Of a stretch of 64,000 bases of DNA, positions 35,081 to 43,905 are shown piece after piece. Position 1 is the stretch's first letter. Each line of letters opens with the position of its first letter. Source of the DNA: Aquimarina amphilecti. GTDB lineage: Bacteria; Bacteroidota; Bacteroidia; Flavobacteriales; Flavobacteriaceae. The translations under genes and the position numbers were made by a program. The notes under the pieces are model-generated. The model made no database searches and was not told the origin of the DNA. It saw only the letters and a program-made list of their open reading frames with translations. The stretch spans positions 124,001 through 188,000 of the forward strand of contig NZ_FOAB01000002.1 in assembly GCF_900109375.1 (NCBI RefSeq). The letters are read 5' to 3'.

Positions 35081-36457
35081 TTATGATTTTTTCTTAAGTT
35101 GAACGGATCTCTCTTTATATTCTGAAGCCTTTGCGACATTTCCCATTTTCATATAAGCTTCTCCTATTTGATCATAGAAATCGGATTCCATTTTAAAATC
35201 ATCTATAATATAATCCATACCAATACTTAAGATCTCGATAGCCTCTTCATAATTGCTAAGATTGATTAGAGAAACTCCACTAACGAGATACAAAATTGGT
35301 TGAGAAGGATACATCTCTATCGCCAATTCACTTCCTACTTTTGCTTTTTCATATCTCTCTAGATCAAGTTGTAATAACAACATTTTTCTTAAAATCCCAA
35401 AATTACTGGCATTGTCTTTAATCCCTCTTTCATAATAATTAAGTGCTTGCTCTTTTTTATCCTTTTCGTAAAAATAATTTCCTATTTCGGTAAAGACTTT
35501 ACTACTTCCTGAATCATCAGAAAACACTTTAGTTACCTCAATAAGCTGAGTCTCATATTGCGGATTTTTATCTACAAAAATCAAAAAGTCGTTAATTACT
35601 TTGTATTTAGATTCTTCATCTATTTTATCACTAGACAGCACTATCTTCATAGAATTAATGGCATCTTTTGGAAGATTGTCATCCAAGTAAAACTTATATA
35701 ATGCTAAATGAGCTAACTTAGATTTAGGTTTTTCCTTTAATAACAGCTGAGCCGTCCCATATGCTTTTTCTACTTGGTTATCTTGACTATATAAATAAAT
35801 AAGGTTTAAATAATTCTGCTCCTCTTTTGGGTTAGAAGCTATTTTTTCTTGTAACCTAGTAATTTGAGAATTAGGGTTACTTATTTTTAATGTTATCTTC
35901 TTTCTTAATTTGTCTCTGTACGAATCAAGACCCAACTCTTCTATCAATTCATCCACAACTCTTAATGCATCGTCATATCTAGCTTCCAAAAAATAAAGGT
36001 TAGCTAATTGCTCTTTATACATACTATCAAATGTGACTAACCTTTCTACGACCTCTACTGATTCTGAATATTTTCCTTGAGTGAAATATATTTCGAATAA
36101 CAATTCTAAAACATAGCGATCATTAGGTCTTTCTTTTAGCACCTTTTGAAAGTTCACTATTGCTTTATCGTATTGTTTTAATTCTAAATAATTTCTACCT
36201 AATTCATAATACAAAACTACTGGTTTTGGATTCGCAGAAATACACCTCTCTAAGGCAACAATGGCTTTATCATAATTTGTAATTGCCCTCTGTTTTAAGG
36301 CCTCAAAGAAACTTTCTCTAAAAATATCAGATACATCTCCAAGATCGTCTAAAATCTCAATTTTTTTAAGTGATTCCGGTTCTTGAGCTAAAGCCAAGTT
36401 GACTCCTCCTCCAAGAAAGATCAAACAAATTAAAATATATCTCCAAAGTTTAGGCAT
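35081..36457 (-). CDS. Exported tetratricopeptide repeat protein
   Basis: 458 residues. The signal peptide ends LALAQ (about 25). At least eight TPR-like units follow, for example VLYYELGRNYLELKQYDKAI, FNFQKVLKERPN and LYLVSGVSLINLSNYEEAIE. TPR arrays mediate protein-protein contacts. The gene is six bases upstream of DUF4292 and 31 bases after the nucleotidyltransferase gene in the same operon. Its partners are not known, but the conserved location suggests an envelope-assembly task. Confidence 0.88.
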   Translation of the reverse strand: MPKLWRYILICLIFLGGGVNLALAQEPESLKKIEILDDLGDVSDIFRESFFEALKQRAITNYDKAIVALERCISANPKPVVLYYELGRNYLELKQYDKAIVNFQKVLKERPNDRYVLELLFEIYFTQGKYSESVEVVERLVTFDSMYKEQLANLYFLEARYDDALRVVDELIEELGLDSYRDKLRKKITLKISNPNSQITRLQEKIASNPKEEQNYLNLIYLYSQDNQVEKAYGTAQLLLKEKPKSKLAHLALYKFYLDDNLPKDAINSMKIVLSSDKIDEESKYKVINDFLIFVDKNPQYETQLIEVTKVFSDDSGSSKVFTEIGNYFYEKDKKEQALNYYERGIKDNASNFGILRKMLLLQLDLERYEKAKVGSELAIEMYPSQPILYLVSGVSLINLSNYEEAIEILSIGMDYIIDDFKMESDFYDQIGEAYMKMGNVAKASEYKERSVQLKKKS

Positions 36458-36488
36458 ACAAATTATTCAAAGTCATACAAATCACATA

Positions 36489-37505
36489 TTATTCCATGGT
36501 AGAATAGTCTCCTATACTAATTGTAGTATACTTTTCATCATAATATACATGATTCCCTATCATAGCATTGTCTAAGGTAGCGTTTTTTATGGTAGTTTGG
36601 TTCTGTATCAAACTATTTTTAATCGTACTATTGTCGATATTACAACCATCACCAATTGAAACATTTGGTCCAATTGATCCGTTCTTAATTGTAACTCCTT
36701 TTCCAATACAACAAGGAGGAATAACAGTTGCGTTTTCTAAAATAACATCGTCACTAACTAACTTTTCATCATCTTTTTCTAAAAAACCTAGCATTCTAGA
36801 ATTAGTTTCTACCGTAACATTTTTGTTTCCACAATCCATCCATTCTTCTACCTGTCCTGGGACAAAAATTTTACCATCTGCCATCATTCTTTTAATACCA
36901 TCATTAATCTGATATTCGCCACCATTGATTATATTATGATCTAGCACATACTGTAATTCATTTTTTAACACAGCAATATCTTTAAAATAATAGATTCCTA
37001 TCACTGCTAAATCAGAAACAAATTCCTTTGGTTTTTCTACCAATTCTACTATTTCTTTATTTTCATTAAGCTTTACTACTCCATAAGCTTCAGGTTGATC
37101 AACTTGTTTAACCCAAATTACAGAATCTGCTTCTTTATCTAGGTTAAAATCAGCTCTAATCAATGTATCGGCATACGCCACTACTGCTGGACCAGATAAA
37201 GATTCTTTTGCACACATAATTGCGTGTCCAGTCCCTAAAGGTTCGTCTTGTCTATAAATAGAAGCCTTAGCTCCTAATTGTTCTGCTAACAATGTTAAAC
37301 TCTCAACCACATCATCGCCAAAAAAAGCTGGGTCCCCTAACACAAAAGCTATTTCTTCTATTGGTTCTCCTAATACCTTAGCAATATCAGAAACTAATCG
37401 GTGAACAATCGGTTTTCCTGCTACTGGGATTAAAGGCTTTGGAACTGTAAGTGTATGAGGTCTTAATCGAGAGCCTCTTCCTGCCATTGGAACAATTATT
37501 TTCAT
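36489..37505 (-). CDS. Sugar-phosphate nucleotidyltransferase with left-handed beta-helix
   Basis: 338 residues. The N-terminal nucleotidyltransferase domain opens with MAGRGSRLRPHTLTVPKPLI (7-26), including the GxGxRL and the lysine of PKP, and has the metal-binding Asp in YADTL. The C-terminal part (about 250-330) has hexapeptide repeats (VTIKNGSIGPNVSIGDGCNI). This is the layout of GlmU-like and RmlA-like long enzymes that make NDP-sugars. The exact sugar is not evident; an acetyltransferase activity would need the full GlmU active site, which is not seen. It is followed by the TPR gene. Confidence 0.88.
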   Translation of the reverse strand: MKIIVPMAGRGSRLRPHTLTVPKPLIPVAGKPIVHRLVSDIAKVLGEPIEEIAFVLGDPAFFGDDVVESLTLLAEQLGAKASIYRQDEPLGTGHAIMCAKESLSGPAVVAYADTLIRADFNLDKEADSVIWVKQVDQPEAYGVVKLNENKEIVELVEKPKEFVSDLAVIGIYYFKDIAVLKNELQYVLDHNIINGGEYQINDGIKRMMADGKIFVPGQVEEWMDCGNKNVTVETNSRMLGFLEKDDEKLVSDDVILENATVIPPCCIGKGVTIKNGSIGPNVSIGDGCNIDNSTIKNSLIQNQTTIKNATLDNAMIGNHVYYDEKYTTISIGDYSTME

Positions 37506-37576
37506 TACTTAATTATTTTTTGATTGGTTGATTTTATTTAATATGTTCTGTATTGTTATATACTTCGAATCATTTT

Positions 37577-38011
37577 CTATTTAACTCCGGTACTTCCGAA
37601 ACCGCCTTCTCCTCTAGAGGTCTCGGTCAATTCTTTTACTTCTTTCCATTCTGCTCTTTCATGTTTAGCAATAACTAACTGTGCTACTCTTTCTCCATTT
37701 TCTATGACAAAATCCTCATTCGATAGATTTACCAAAATAACTCCTATTTCACCTCGGTAATCAGCATCTACTGTACCCGGAGCATTTAATACGGTTATTC
37801 CCTTTTTGGCAGCTAATCCACTACGCGGACGAACTTGGGCTTCAAAACCAACGGGTAACTCTATAAACAATCCAGTTTTTACAATTGTTCGCTCTAATGG
37901 TTTAAGTATTACTGATTCAGTCAAGTTTGCCCTAAGGTCCATTCCAGCCGAAGCAATGGTTTCATAATGTGGTAACTTGTGCGATGATTTGTTAATTATG
38001 TTTATTTGCAT
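37577..38011 (-). CDS. dut: Deoxyuridine 5'-triphosphate nucleotidohydrolase (dUTPase)
   Basis: 144 residues, the usual length. All motifs are present: AGMDLRA (motif 1), [10 protein letters not shown] (motif 2), [15 protein letters not shown] (motif 3), GERVAQLVI (motif 4) and [10 protein letters not shown] (motif 5, at the C-terminus). It hydrolyses dUTP to dUMP and pyrophosphate, keeping uracil out of DNA and feeding thymidylate synthesis. It lies between the flippase and nucleotidyltransferase genes, an arrangement I recall as conserved in Flavobacteriaceae, with gaps of 31 and 71 bases. Confidence 0.97.
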   Translation of the reverse strand: MQINIINKSSHKLPHYETIASAGMDLRANLTESVILKPLERTIVKTGLFIELPVGFEAQVRPRSGLAAKKGITVLNAPGTVDADYRGEIGVILVNLSNEDFVIENGERVAQLVIAKHERAEWKEVKELTETSRGEGGFGSTGVK

Positions 38012-38042
38012 ATCTACTGTAAAACTCCTTCTTAAGAGTTAA

Positions 38043-39494
38043 TTATCTTTTTATTATTTGTTTTAATTCCTTTTTTTCCAAAACATACAAAACTACTAAA
38101 AACACTACTAATAAAGGGATTGAAATTATATAATTACTATCAAAAACATAAAACGAAATAATTGAAAAACTAATTGATAGTCCTAAATACATCCCCATTT
38201 TTTTAAGATCATATGGAATTGGATAATATTTTCTTCCCAAATACCATGATACTACCATCATTGTTCCATATGCCGCTAAAGTGGCTATAGCAGAACCTAC
38301 ATAGGTATACTTAGGAATTAATAAAAAGTTAAGAAGCAATGTAATAATTGCTCCAAAAACAGATATGTAAGCTCCAAATCTCGTTCTATCTGTTACCTTA
38401 TACCAAACCGAAAGATTATGATAGATCCCCAAGCAAAAATTAGCTAATAAAATGAATGGAACAATCTTTACTGCTTCCCAATATGCCACATCTCTTAAAA
38501 AAGCAATTTTTAACAGATGAACAAACACTATCACAAATAGAAAAATAAAAGATCCAAGAATAACGAAATATTTGGTAATTCTAGCATAGGTTTCGGGAGC
38601 ATTTTTATTGTCAGCATAATTAAAGAAAAAAGGTTCTATTCCTAATCTAAATGCAGTAGCAAATAATGTCATAAATAATGCTAATTTATAACAGGCAGAA
38701 TATACGCCTACCATATGCTCGGCCACATTCTCGGGTAATAATTTATCTAATAGAATTCTATCAAAAGTCTCATTAATTGAATATGCTATTCCTGCTACCA
38801 AAATTGGCAATGCATATTTCATCATTTTTTTCCACAGAACTTTATCAAAATGATATTTAATTTTAAAATAAAATGGCAATAAAACCATTAATACAAATCC
38901 ACTTGCTATAAGATTAGAAATAAATATATAACTGATTTCATAATCATCTTTACAAATCCAACTAAACAAAGAAAAATGAAATGAGAGTTGTTTTAGATAG
39001 AGTAAGAAAAATATATTTAACCCAAAATTAATGGCAACGTTTGTTATTTTAATAATCGCATATTTAATAGGGCGCTCTTTAGCTCTTAACCAAGAAAATG
39101 GAATAATAACTAAAGCATCTAGAAGCAATATCCATATTACTAAATTTACATATTCTAATTTAATATCTATCCAAATTGATATTTGCTCTCTTAACAATAT
39201 GGCAATCACAAGGAATACTGCAGATGAAGCCATCAATGAAATAGCGGATGTACTAACCACCTTTTCTTTATTTGATTCTTTACTAAAAAATCTAAAAAAA
39301 GCAGTTTCCATACCATATGCCAAAACTACATTAAGCAGCACGAAGTATGAAAAAATAATCGAAACCTTACCGTATTCTTCTGTTGGTAATTGATTGGTAT
39401 ATAAGGGTACTAAAAGAAATGACAACATGCGCGGTAACACAGTTGCCATTCCATATATAAAAGTTTGCTTAAAAAGTTTTTGAAAAATCCCCAA
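38043..39494 (-). CDS. Polysaccharide/oligosaccharide flippase (MATE/MVF-type)
   Basis: 483 residues with about 12-14 membrane helices and no soluble domain. The opening MGIFQKLFKQTFIYGMATVL and PRMLSFLLVPLYTNQL resemble Wzx-type flippases, with a typical 'Y.....F...R' substrate path. It should move lipid-linked sugars across the inner membrane for surface polysaccharide or lipopolysaccharide synthesis. The start is TTG; the next ATG (residue 16) would truncate the first helix. It begins the run of dut, nucleotidyltransferase, TPR, DUF4292, EnvC and TauE genes on the minus strand. Confidence 0.88.
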   Translation of the reverse strand: MGIFQKLFKQTFIYGMATVLPRMLSFLLVPLYTNQLPTEEYGKVSIIFSYFVLLNVVLAYGMETAFFRFFSKESNKEKVVSTSAISLMASSAVFLVIAILLREQISIWIDIKLEYVNLVIWILLLDALVIIPFSWLRAKERPIKYAIIKITNVAINFGLNIFFLLYLKQLSFHFSLFSWICKDDYEISYIFISNLIASGFVLMVLLPFYFKIKYHFDKVLWKKMMKYALPILVAGIAYSINETFDRILLDKLLPENVAEHMVGVYSACYKLALFMTLFATAFRLGIEPFFFNYADNKNAPETYARITKYFVILGSFIFLFVIVFVHLLKIAFLRDVAYWEAVKIVPFILLANFCLGIYHNLSVWYKVTDRTRFGAYISVFGAIITLLLNFLLIPKYTYVGSAIATLAAYGTMMVVSWYLGRKYYPIPYDLKKMGMYLGLSISFSIISFYVFDSNYIISIPLLVVFLVVLYVLEKKELKQIIKR

Positions 39495-39526
39495 GTGCTT
39501 ACTATTGTGATTCTAAAAATACAATT

Positions 39527-40039
39527 TTATTGTCTTGGCTGCATAGGATATGCTTTCAATTCTTTTTTCGGTAATTTATCTATTTTAAAATATCCTTCTT
39601 GCCCATTCTTAGAGTAGGCTATTATACATTCTCCTTCTTTAAGCTCAAAAGGTATTTTTTCTTCGATTTCCGGAACTTTATTATTGTATTCCTCCTTTTG
39701 ATCACTACTCATCACAATTTCTTTTTTAACCGTGATAGGATCGGTATAACGACCTACATAAACAGATTCGTTTTGTTTACGTTTTAACTTAACTGCTTTT
39801 CCTTTAAAATATGCATTCTCCAACGTAACATTGGATGCAGGATCAACAGGTAAATAAACCATAAATCCGGCGCCTCCGCCTTTTACTCCAGAGACCCAGT
39901 CTTGGAAATATGGTGAATTTAACTCTATTGGAGCTGTCTTATCAATCTTTTGGCTTGTAGCACATTGCCCAAAAGTCATCAGTATACTTAATAATCCGAC
40001 TTTGGTCAGTAGTTTTCTAAAATTTATTCTTTGTCCCAT
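39527..40039 (-). CDS. Hypothetical lipoprotein
   Basis: 170 residues. The N-terminus MGQRINFRKLLTKVGLLSIL ends in a lipobox MTFGQC (C27). The mature protein opens with SPYFQDWVSGVKGGGAG and has a beta-rich middle (VTLENAYFKGKAVKLKRK), with several lysine/glutamate-rich loops. No known family was recognised. Its first 16 bases overlap the end of the next gene upstream on the same strand, and a flippase gene follows, so it may be co-expressed. Function is unknown. Confidence 0.7.
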   Translation of the reverse strand: MGQRINFRKLLTKVGLLSILMTFGQCATSQKIDKTAPIELNSPYFQDWVSGVKGGGAGFMVYLPVDPASNVTLENAYFKGKAVKLKRKQNESVYVGRYTDPITVKKEIVMSSDQKEEYNNKVPEIEEKIPFELKEGECIIAYSKNGQEGYFKIDKLPKKELKAYPMQPRQ

Positions 40040-40677
40040 TTTTCTTTTAAACGTTCACGATGTTTTTGTTTCATTTTCTTAATATCCTTGGTATTAAAAA
40101 CAAAGTTCATACCAAAGTTAAAAGCAACTCCAGAGAACAACTTAGTATCATCTCCATTAGTAATGTTTAATCCATACATATAAGGAACACCAAATTCTAA
40201 CTCCAGGCACTTTGCAAATTTATAATTTATTCCGGCACCAGCAGAAAATAATAATAAACCTCCACTATTATCTTCAATTGCAGCATCTGCAGGATCATTT
40301 GCCTTATATCGAATAGCACCAATCCCAACTCCAGATTCTAAATAAAAACTAAATTTACCACTATTAATTGCATGTTTCCTAAAAGAAGGTATAAAACCGT
40401 ATGCTTGAACCTCAGAATCAATACCATTTTCTTGTTCTATATCTTGTGGCAAGAGTATAAAAGCTGATGTATTGATCGCAAAACGATCAGACACATAAAA
40501 AGATAAACTTGGTTTGGCAACTATGCCGCTATAACCATTACTTAGATCCAAAAGAGGAACCGCAGCAATTCCCATTTTAATATCTCCTGCTTCATACAAA
40601 GTTTCTGATTCCTGCGCATTCGTAGTAGCTACTAATGAAGTAATCATCAATAAGACAAAAAGTTTAATTGTTTTCAT
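40024..40677 (-). CDS. Outer-membrane beta-barrel-like protein
   Basis: 217 residues. The signal peptide ends TTNAQ (about 21). The mature part has alternating strands (LSFYVSDRFAINTSAFILLP, FYLESGVGIGAIRYKA, LLLFSAGAGINYKFAKCLEL), the pattern of an OmpW/OmpA-type small barrel. A basic C-terminal tail (KKMKQKHRERLKEKWDKE) is unusual for a barrel and may lie in the periplasm. The 3' end overlaps the lipoprotein gene by 16 bases. Function is unknown. Confidence 0.75.
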   Translation of the reverse strand: MKTIKLFVLLMITSLVATTNAQESETLYEAGDIKMGIAAVPLLDLSNGYSGIVAKPSLSFYVSDRFAINTSAFILLPQDIEQENGIDSEVQAYGFIPSFRKHAINSGKFSFYLESGVGIGAIRYKANDPADAAIEDNSGGLLLFSAGAGINYKFAKCLELEFGVPYMYGLNITNGDDTKLFSGVAFNFGMNFVFNTKDIKKMKQKHRERLKEKWDKE

Positions 40678-40724
40678 TTTTCTTTTTTCCTTTAAAGATA
40701 AAAAATGAATGTAAGCTTTATCAT

Positions 40725-40761
40725 AAAAAAAACAAAAAACCCATACGCCTTAGCGCATGGG
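40725..40761 (-). terminator. Rho-independent terminator, minus strand
   Basis: Stem CCCATaCGC/GCGcATGGG with one mismatch and a four-base loop; on the minus strand TTTTTTGTTTTTTTT follows. It ends the lipoprotein gene at 40782. Confidence 0.88.
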
Positions 40762-40781
40762 ACTTTACATATCTTAAAACT

Positions 40782-42716
40782 CTATTGAAGATTGAAAACC
40801 AATGTTCCAAAACCTACATTATTACTATACCCTGCAACTTCAACATAATAATTACCTGGAGATAATGTTCCATTAATCTGGTAATAATCACTTCCACTTA
40901 TATAATTACCACTAGCGTCATATAAATAAATATAATCATCATAATTTTCGTTGATAATTTCAAAAGCATAAGAAACCTCAGAATCAACGCTAAATTCATA
41001 CCTAATTTTTCTATCAATTTCGCCTGTAGTATTAAAATCAAAAGATTGATTATAAGGAGCCGTAAGTGCGCCAAGATCAATATCAGATTCATTTGGATTA
41101 CTAAGAGCTATATTTAAAGTTCCTGAGACATCATTATAGTCTTGATTAACAATTTCTAAATAATAACTTCCAGTATTTAAATTTTCGCCATAAATATCTC
41201 TATAACCCGAGTTTATATAATTGCCATTACCATCATATAGGTTCAAATATATTCCAGTTTGAGTTGTAAACGAATACCCTGTAGCGCTATTAATCTCAAA
41301 TAAATACCGAATCTTTCCATCAGGTTCTGTTGTAGACACATTAAATTCTACTGAATCTGTATAAGGTATTGATAATGCTCCTAAATCAACATCTGTGGTA
41401 GTAGGGTCTTTTAAAACCATTGTAAAGGAGCCAGAATTAATATCATTATAATACTGATACACTTCTAAGTAATAGGTTCCCGGTTGAATCGTCTCAGCAA
41501 ACGCTCTCCTATACCCAGATGTTATAAAGTTACCATTCACCTCCCTAAGCTCAAAGTTTATATTGTTTTGAGAAAAAACAGAAAAACCTGTCTCTTCGCT
41601 AACCTGAAACGTATACCCTATTTTATTATCTGGTTCGTTATTCGGTAATGAAAAGTTTAACGCTTCTTCATATGGAATTCCTAACGCTCCTAAATCAACA
41701 TCTGATTCTTTAGGATCTTTTAATACAAAAGAAAGTGTCCCTGAAGAGTTCGAATTATTATAATATTCCTCTATTTCTAAATAATACGTACCAGGACTTA
41801 ATGATTCTCCAAATAGTCTTTGCGTATTGCCAGTAATATAATTGCCTTGATTATCAGACAATCTTAACTGTAAATACTCGCTAGATTGAATAACATATCC
41901 CGTATTTTCTTCTACCTGAAAAGTGTAACCAACTCTACGGTCAACTTCTTCTTGACTAATCACGTATTCTACAGAACTATCATGCGGCAACGATAACATT
42001 CCTAAATCAACATCTGTTGCTCTAAAGTCAAAAGATTTACTAATTTCTGTTATACCACCATCTCTATCATTTGCAACAATCTTAATTATAATTTCATCAT
42101 CGGCATACTGAGAATAATTACTATTATAATAGATGTTACCCAAACCATCATAATCATCTGATCCAATAATGTAATTTTCTCTTAAAACAATATCGTTAAG
42201 ATACACGTCATATGATAAAATATCATCATCTTCATCTATCGCTGGATACCAAGAAACTTCTAACCAATTATAATATGAAAAGTCAAAATTAATATTTGCA
42301 AATTCGAACACATTAGGGTCTCTATTTACAAAAACGTTTCGTTTTACAACAGATTCTTCAGAAACACCTCCGTTAGTATCATATGCCTTAATACTAATCG
42401 TCAATTCTAGGCTTAACCCTTTTTGTAGATTACTTGACCTATTTGCTAATAAGCTAGCTACATTAAATTCTGTTGATAGTTCCGATGTTTTATCGGCTAC
42501 TACCCTATCATTAATTACTACATCATAAGATAGTTCATCATTATTAACGTCTTCCGCTTCTGTCCAACTTATTCTCACAAGAGTGCCCTCAATTACTTCT
42601 GCCTCTATATTTGACACTTCCATAGGAGGAAGGTTTCCAATTGCATCATCATCACTCCCACATGACGATATAACGGCAATTAAGCATACATAAAAAAGGT
42701 TGATAATTTTTTTCAT
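40782..42716 (-). CDS. Lipoprotein with two Fn3/Ig-like and four tandem PPC-like repeats
   Basis: 644 residues. The lipobox is AVISSC (C19). Two Ig/Fn3-like segments (about 33-130 and 138-231) carry DVNNDELSYDVVINDRVVAD-type 'D.DLSYDVYLND' repeats. Four repeats of 103-104 residues then start at 235, 339, 442 and 545, each opening DVDLG/DIDLG plus ALxxPY and ending GTYYLEV or similar, the pre-peptidase C-terminal (PPC)-like fold. Such domains usually hang on secreted enzymes, but no enzyme domain is present. It is probably a surface-anchored adhesin-like or binding protein. The regular spacing suggests recent duplication. Confidence 0.85.
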   Translation of the reverse strand: MKKIINLFYVCLIAVISSCGSDDDAIGNLPPMEVSNIEAEVIEGTLVRISWTEAEDVNNDELSYDVVINDRVVADKTSELSTEFNVASLLANRSSNLQKGLSLELTISIKAYDTNGGVSEESVVKRNVFVNRDPNVFEFANINFDFSYYNWLEVSWYPAIDEDDDILSYDVYLNDIVLRENYIIGSDDYDGLGNIYYNSNYSQYADDEIIIKIVANDRDGGITEISKSFDFRATDVDLGMLSLPHDSSVEYVISQEEVDRRVGYTFQVEENTGYVIQSSEYLQLRLSDNQGNYITGNTQRLFGESLSPGTYYLEIEEYYNNSNSSGTLSFVLKDPKESDVDLGALGIPYEEALNFSLPNNEPDNKIGYTFQVSEETGFSVFSQNNINFELREVNGNFITSGYRRAFAETIQPGTYYLEVYQYYNDINSGSFTMVLKDPTTTDVDLGALSIPYTDSVEFNVSTTEPDGKIRYLFEINSATGYSFTTQTGIYLNLYDGNGNYINSGYRDIYGENLNTGSYYLEIVNQDYNDVSGTLNIALSNPNESDIDLGALTAPYNQSFDFNTTGEIDRKIRYEFSVDSEVSYAFEIINENYDDYIYLYDASGNYISGSDYYQINGTLSPGNYYVEVAGYSNNVGFGTLVFNLQ

Positions 42717-42828
42717 AAAAAGTGGTTTTAAAAATTAATGTTTAGTACTTGATAGTAAGTGCCTAAAACGGGGAAAATGTTACTCCTAAAAATCACTTTT
42801 TATTGATCTTTCAACGAAACCTGGAAAT

Positions 42829-42862
42829 AAAAAAAACTCGACATAATTAATGTCGAGTTTTT
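42829..42862 (-). terminator. Terminator of the ATP synthase operon
   Basis: Perfect 9-bp stem ACTCGACAT/ATGTCGAGT with a five-base loop; extended by A-runs and T-runs so it can work in both directions. On the minus strand it lies about 52 bases after the atpG stop. Confidence 0.9.
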
Positions 42863-42914
42863 AAGATATATTCTCTTTTTTAAGACTATTTATCGAAATC
42901 CGATAAATATCTAA

Positions 42915-43781
42915 TTACGAGTTTAACGCTTCTGCACCACCAACGATCTCTAAGATCTCATTAGTAATAGAAGCCTGTCTAGCTTTGTTATATTGTAATT
43001 TTAAAGAATCTCTTAATTCAGTAGCATTATCTGTAGCTTTATGCATCGCTGTCATACGCGCTCCGTGTTCTGAAGCAAAAGAATCACGAATTGCCTTATA
43101 AAGCTGTGTTTTTAAAGATTTTGGAATTAACTCTTCAACTATTTCCTCTTTAGATGGTTCAAAGATATAATCTAAGTTAGCACTTTTTTCACCTTCAGTT
43201 TCTACTGGTTTAATTGGTAAAAACTGCTCTGTTGTAACTATTTGCGTAGCTGCATTCTTAAACTTGTTATATATCACAACAATTTTATCATAAGAACCAT
43301 TCGTAAACATTTCCATCAACTCTTCTGCAATAGCAGCAACATTAGCAAACGTAAGATCATCAAACAATTCACTTTTATTAGCCACAACAGTATGTGTTTT
43401 GGAAACTATATCATTTACTTTTTTACCAATAGTAACAAAGTCTACTTGTTTACCAGCATACACATTATCATATAACTCTCTAGAAGCTTTAACAATGTTA
43501 GAATTAAAAGCACCTGCCAAACCACGATTAGAAGCAATTGCAACTACTAAAACTTTGTTTACCTCACGTTGCTCAGAGAATGAACTTGCACTATCTCCTT
43601 CGAGAGAAGCACTCAAACTCTGTAATAATTCAGTAAGCTTGTCTGCATAAGGACGCATAGCAGTAATTGCCATCTGTGCTTTGTTCAACTTTGCTGCCGA
43701 TACCATTTTCATGGCACTGGTAATTTGCATCGTTGATGATACAGAGGTAATTCTACTACGTAATTCTTTTAAATTTGCCAT
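42915..43781 (-). CDS. atpG: ATP synthase F1 gamma subunit
   Basis: 288 residues. The N-terminus MANLKELRSRITSVSSTMQI and ITSAMKMVSAAKLNKAQ are the conserved coiled-coil foot, and the C-terminal helix ends RQASITNEILEIVGGAEAL. It is the rotor shaft that couples the c-ring to the catalytic heads. In the holoenzyme there is one copy against three alpha subunits. It follows atpA after a 124-base gap that contains a long inverted repeat (see the separate entry). No beta or epsilon gene follows, so these subunits are encoded elsewhere. Confidence 0.97.
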   Translation of the reverse strand: MANLKELRSRITSVSSTMQITSAMKMVSAAKLNKAQMAITAMRPYADKLTELLQSLSASLEGDSASSFSEQREVNKVLVVAIASNRGLAGAFNSNIVKASRELYDNVYAGKQVDFVTIGKKVNDIVSKTHTVVANKSELFDDLTFANVAAIAEELMEMFTNGSYDKIVVIYNKFKNAATQIVTTEQFLPIKPVETEGEKSANLDYIFEPSKEEIVEELIPKSLKTQLYKAIRDSFASEHGARMTAMHKATDNATELRDSLKLQYNKARQASITNEILEIVGGAEALNS

Positions 43782-43788
43782 CTTTCTT

Positions 43789-43903
43789 AGTATTGAGTAT
43801 TGATTAGCTAATAACTAAGTACTTCTAAACAATACCTTTCTAATATTATAACTTTATATAAAATACAGAGTACTAAAAATCTTAATACTCTGTACTCAAT
43901 ACT
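43789..43903 (-). repeat. Nested inverted repeats in the atpA-atpG gap
   Basis: Outer arms AGTATTGAGTA (43789-43799) and TACTCAATACT (43893-43903) are exact complements that span almost the whole gap. Inside the right part is a second perfect 9-bp hairpin TACAGAGTA/TACTCTGTA (43864-43872, 43886-43894). Both fold in the transcript; no T-run follows. Confidence 0.75.
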
Positions 43904-43905
43904 AT

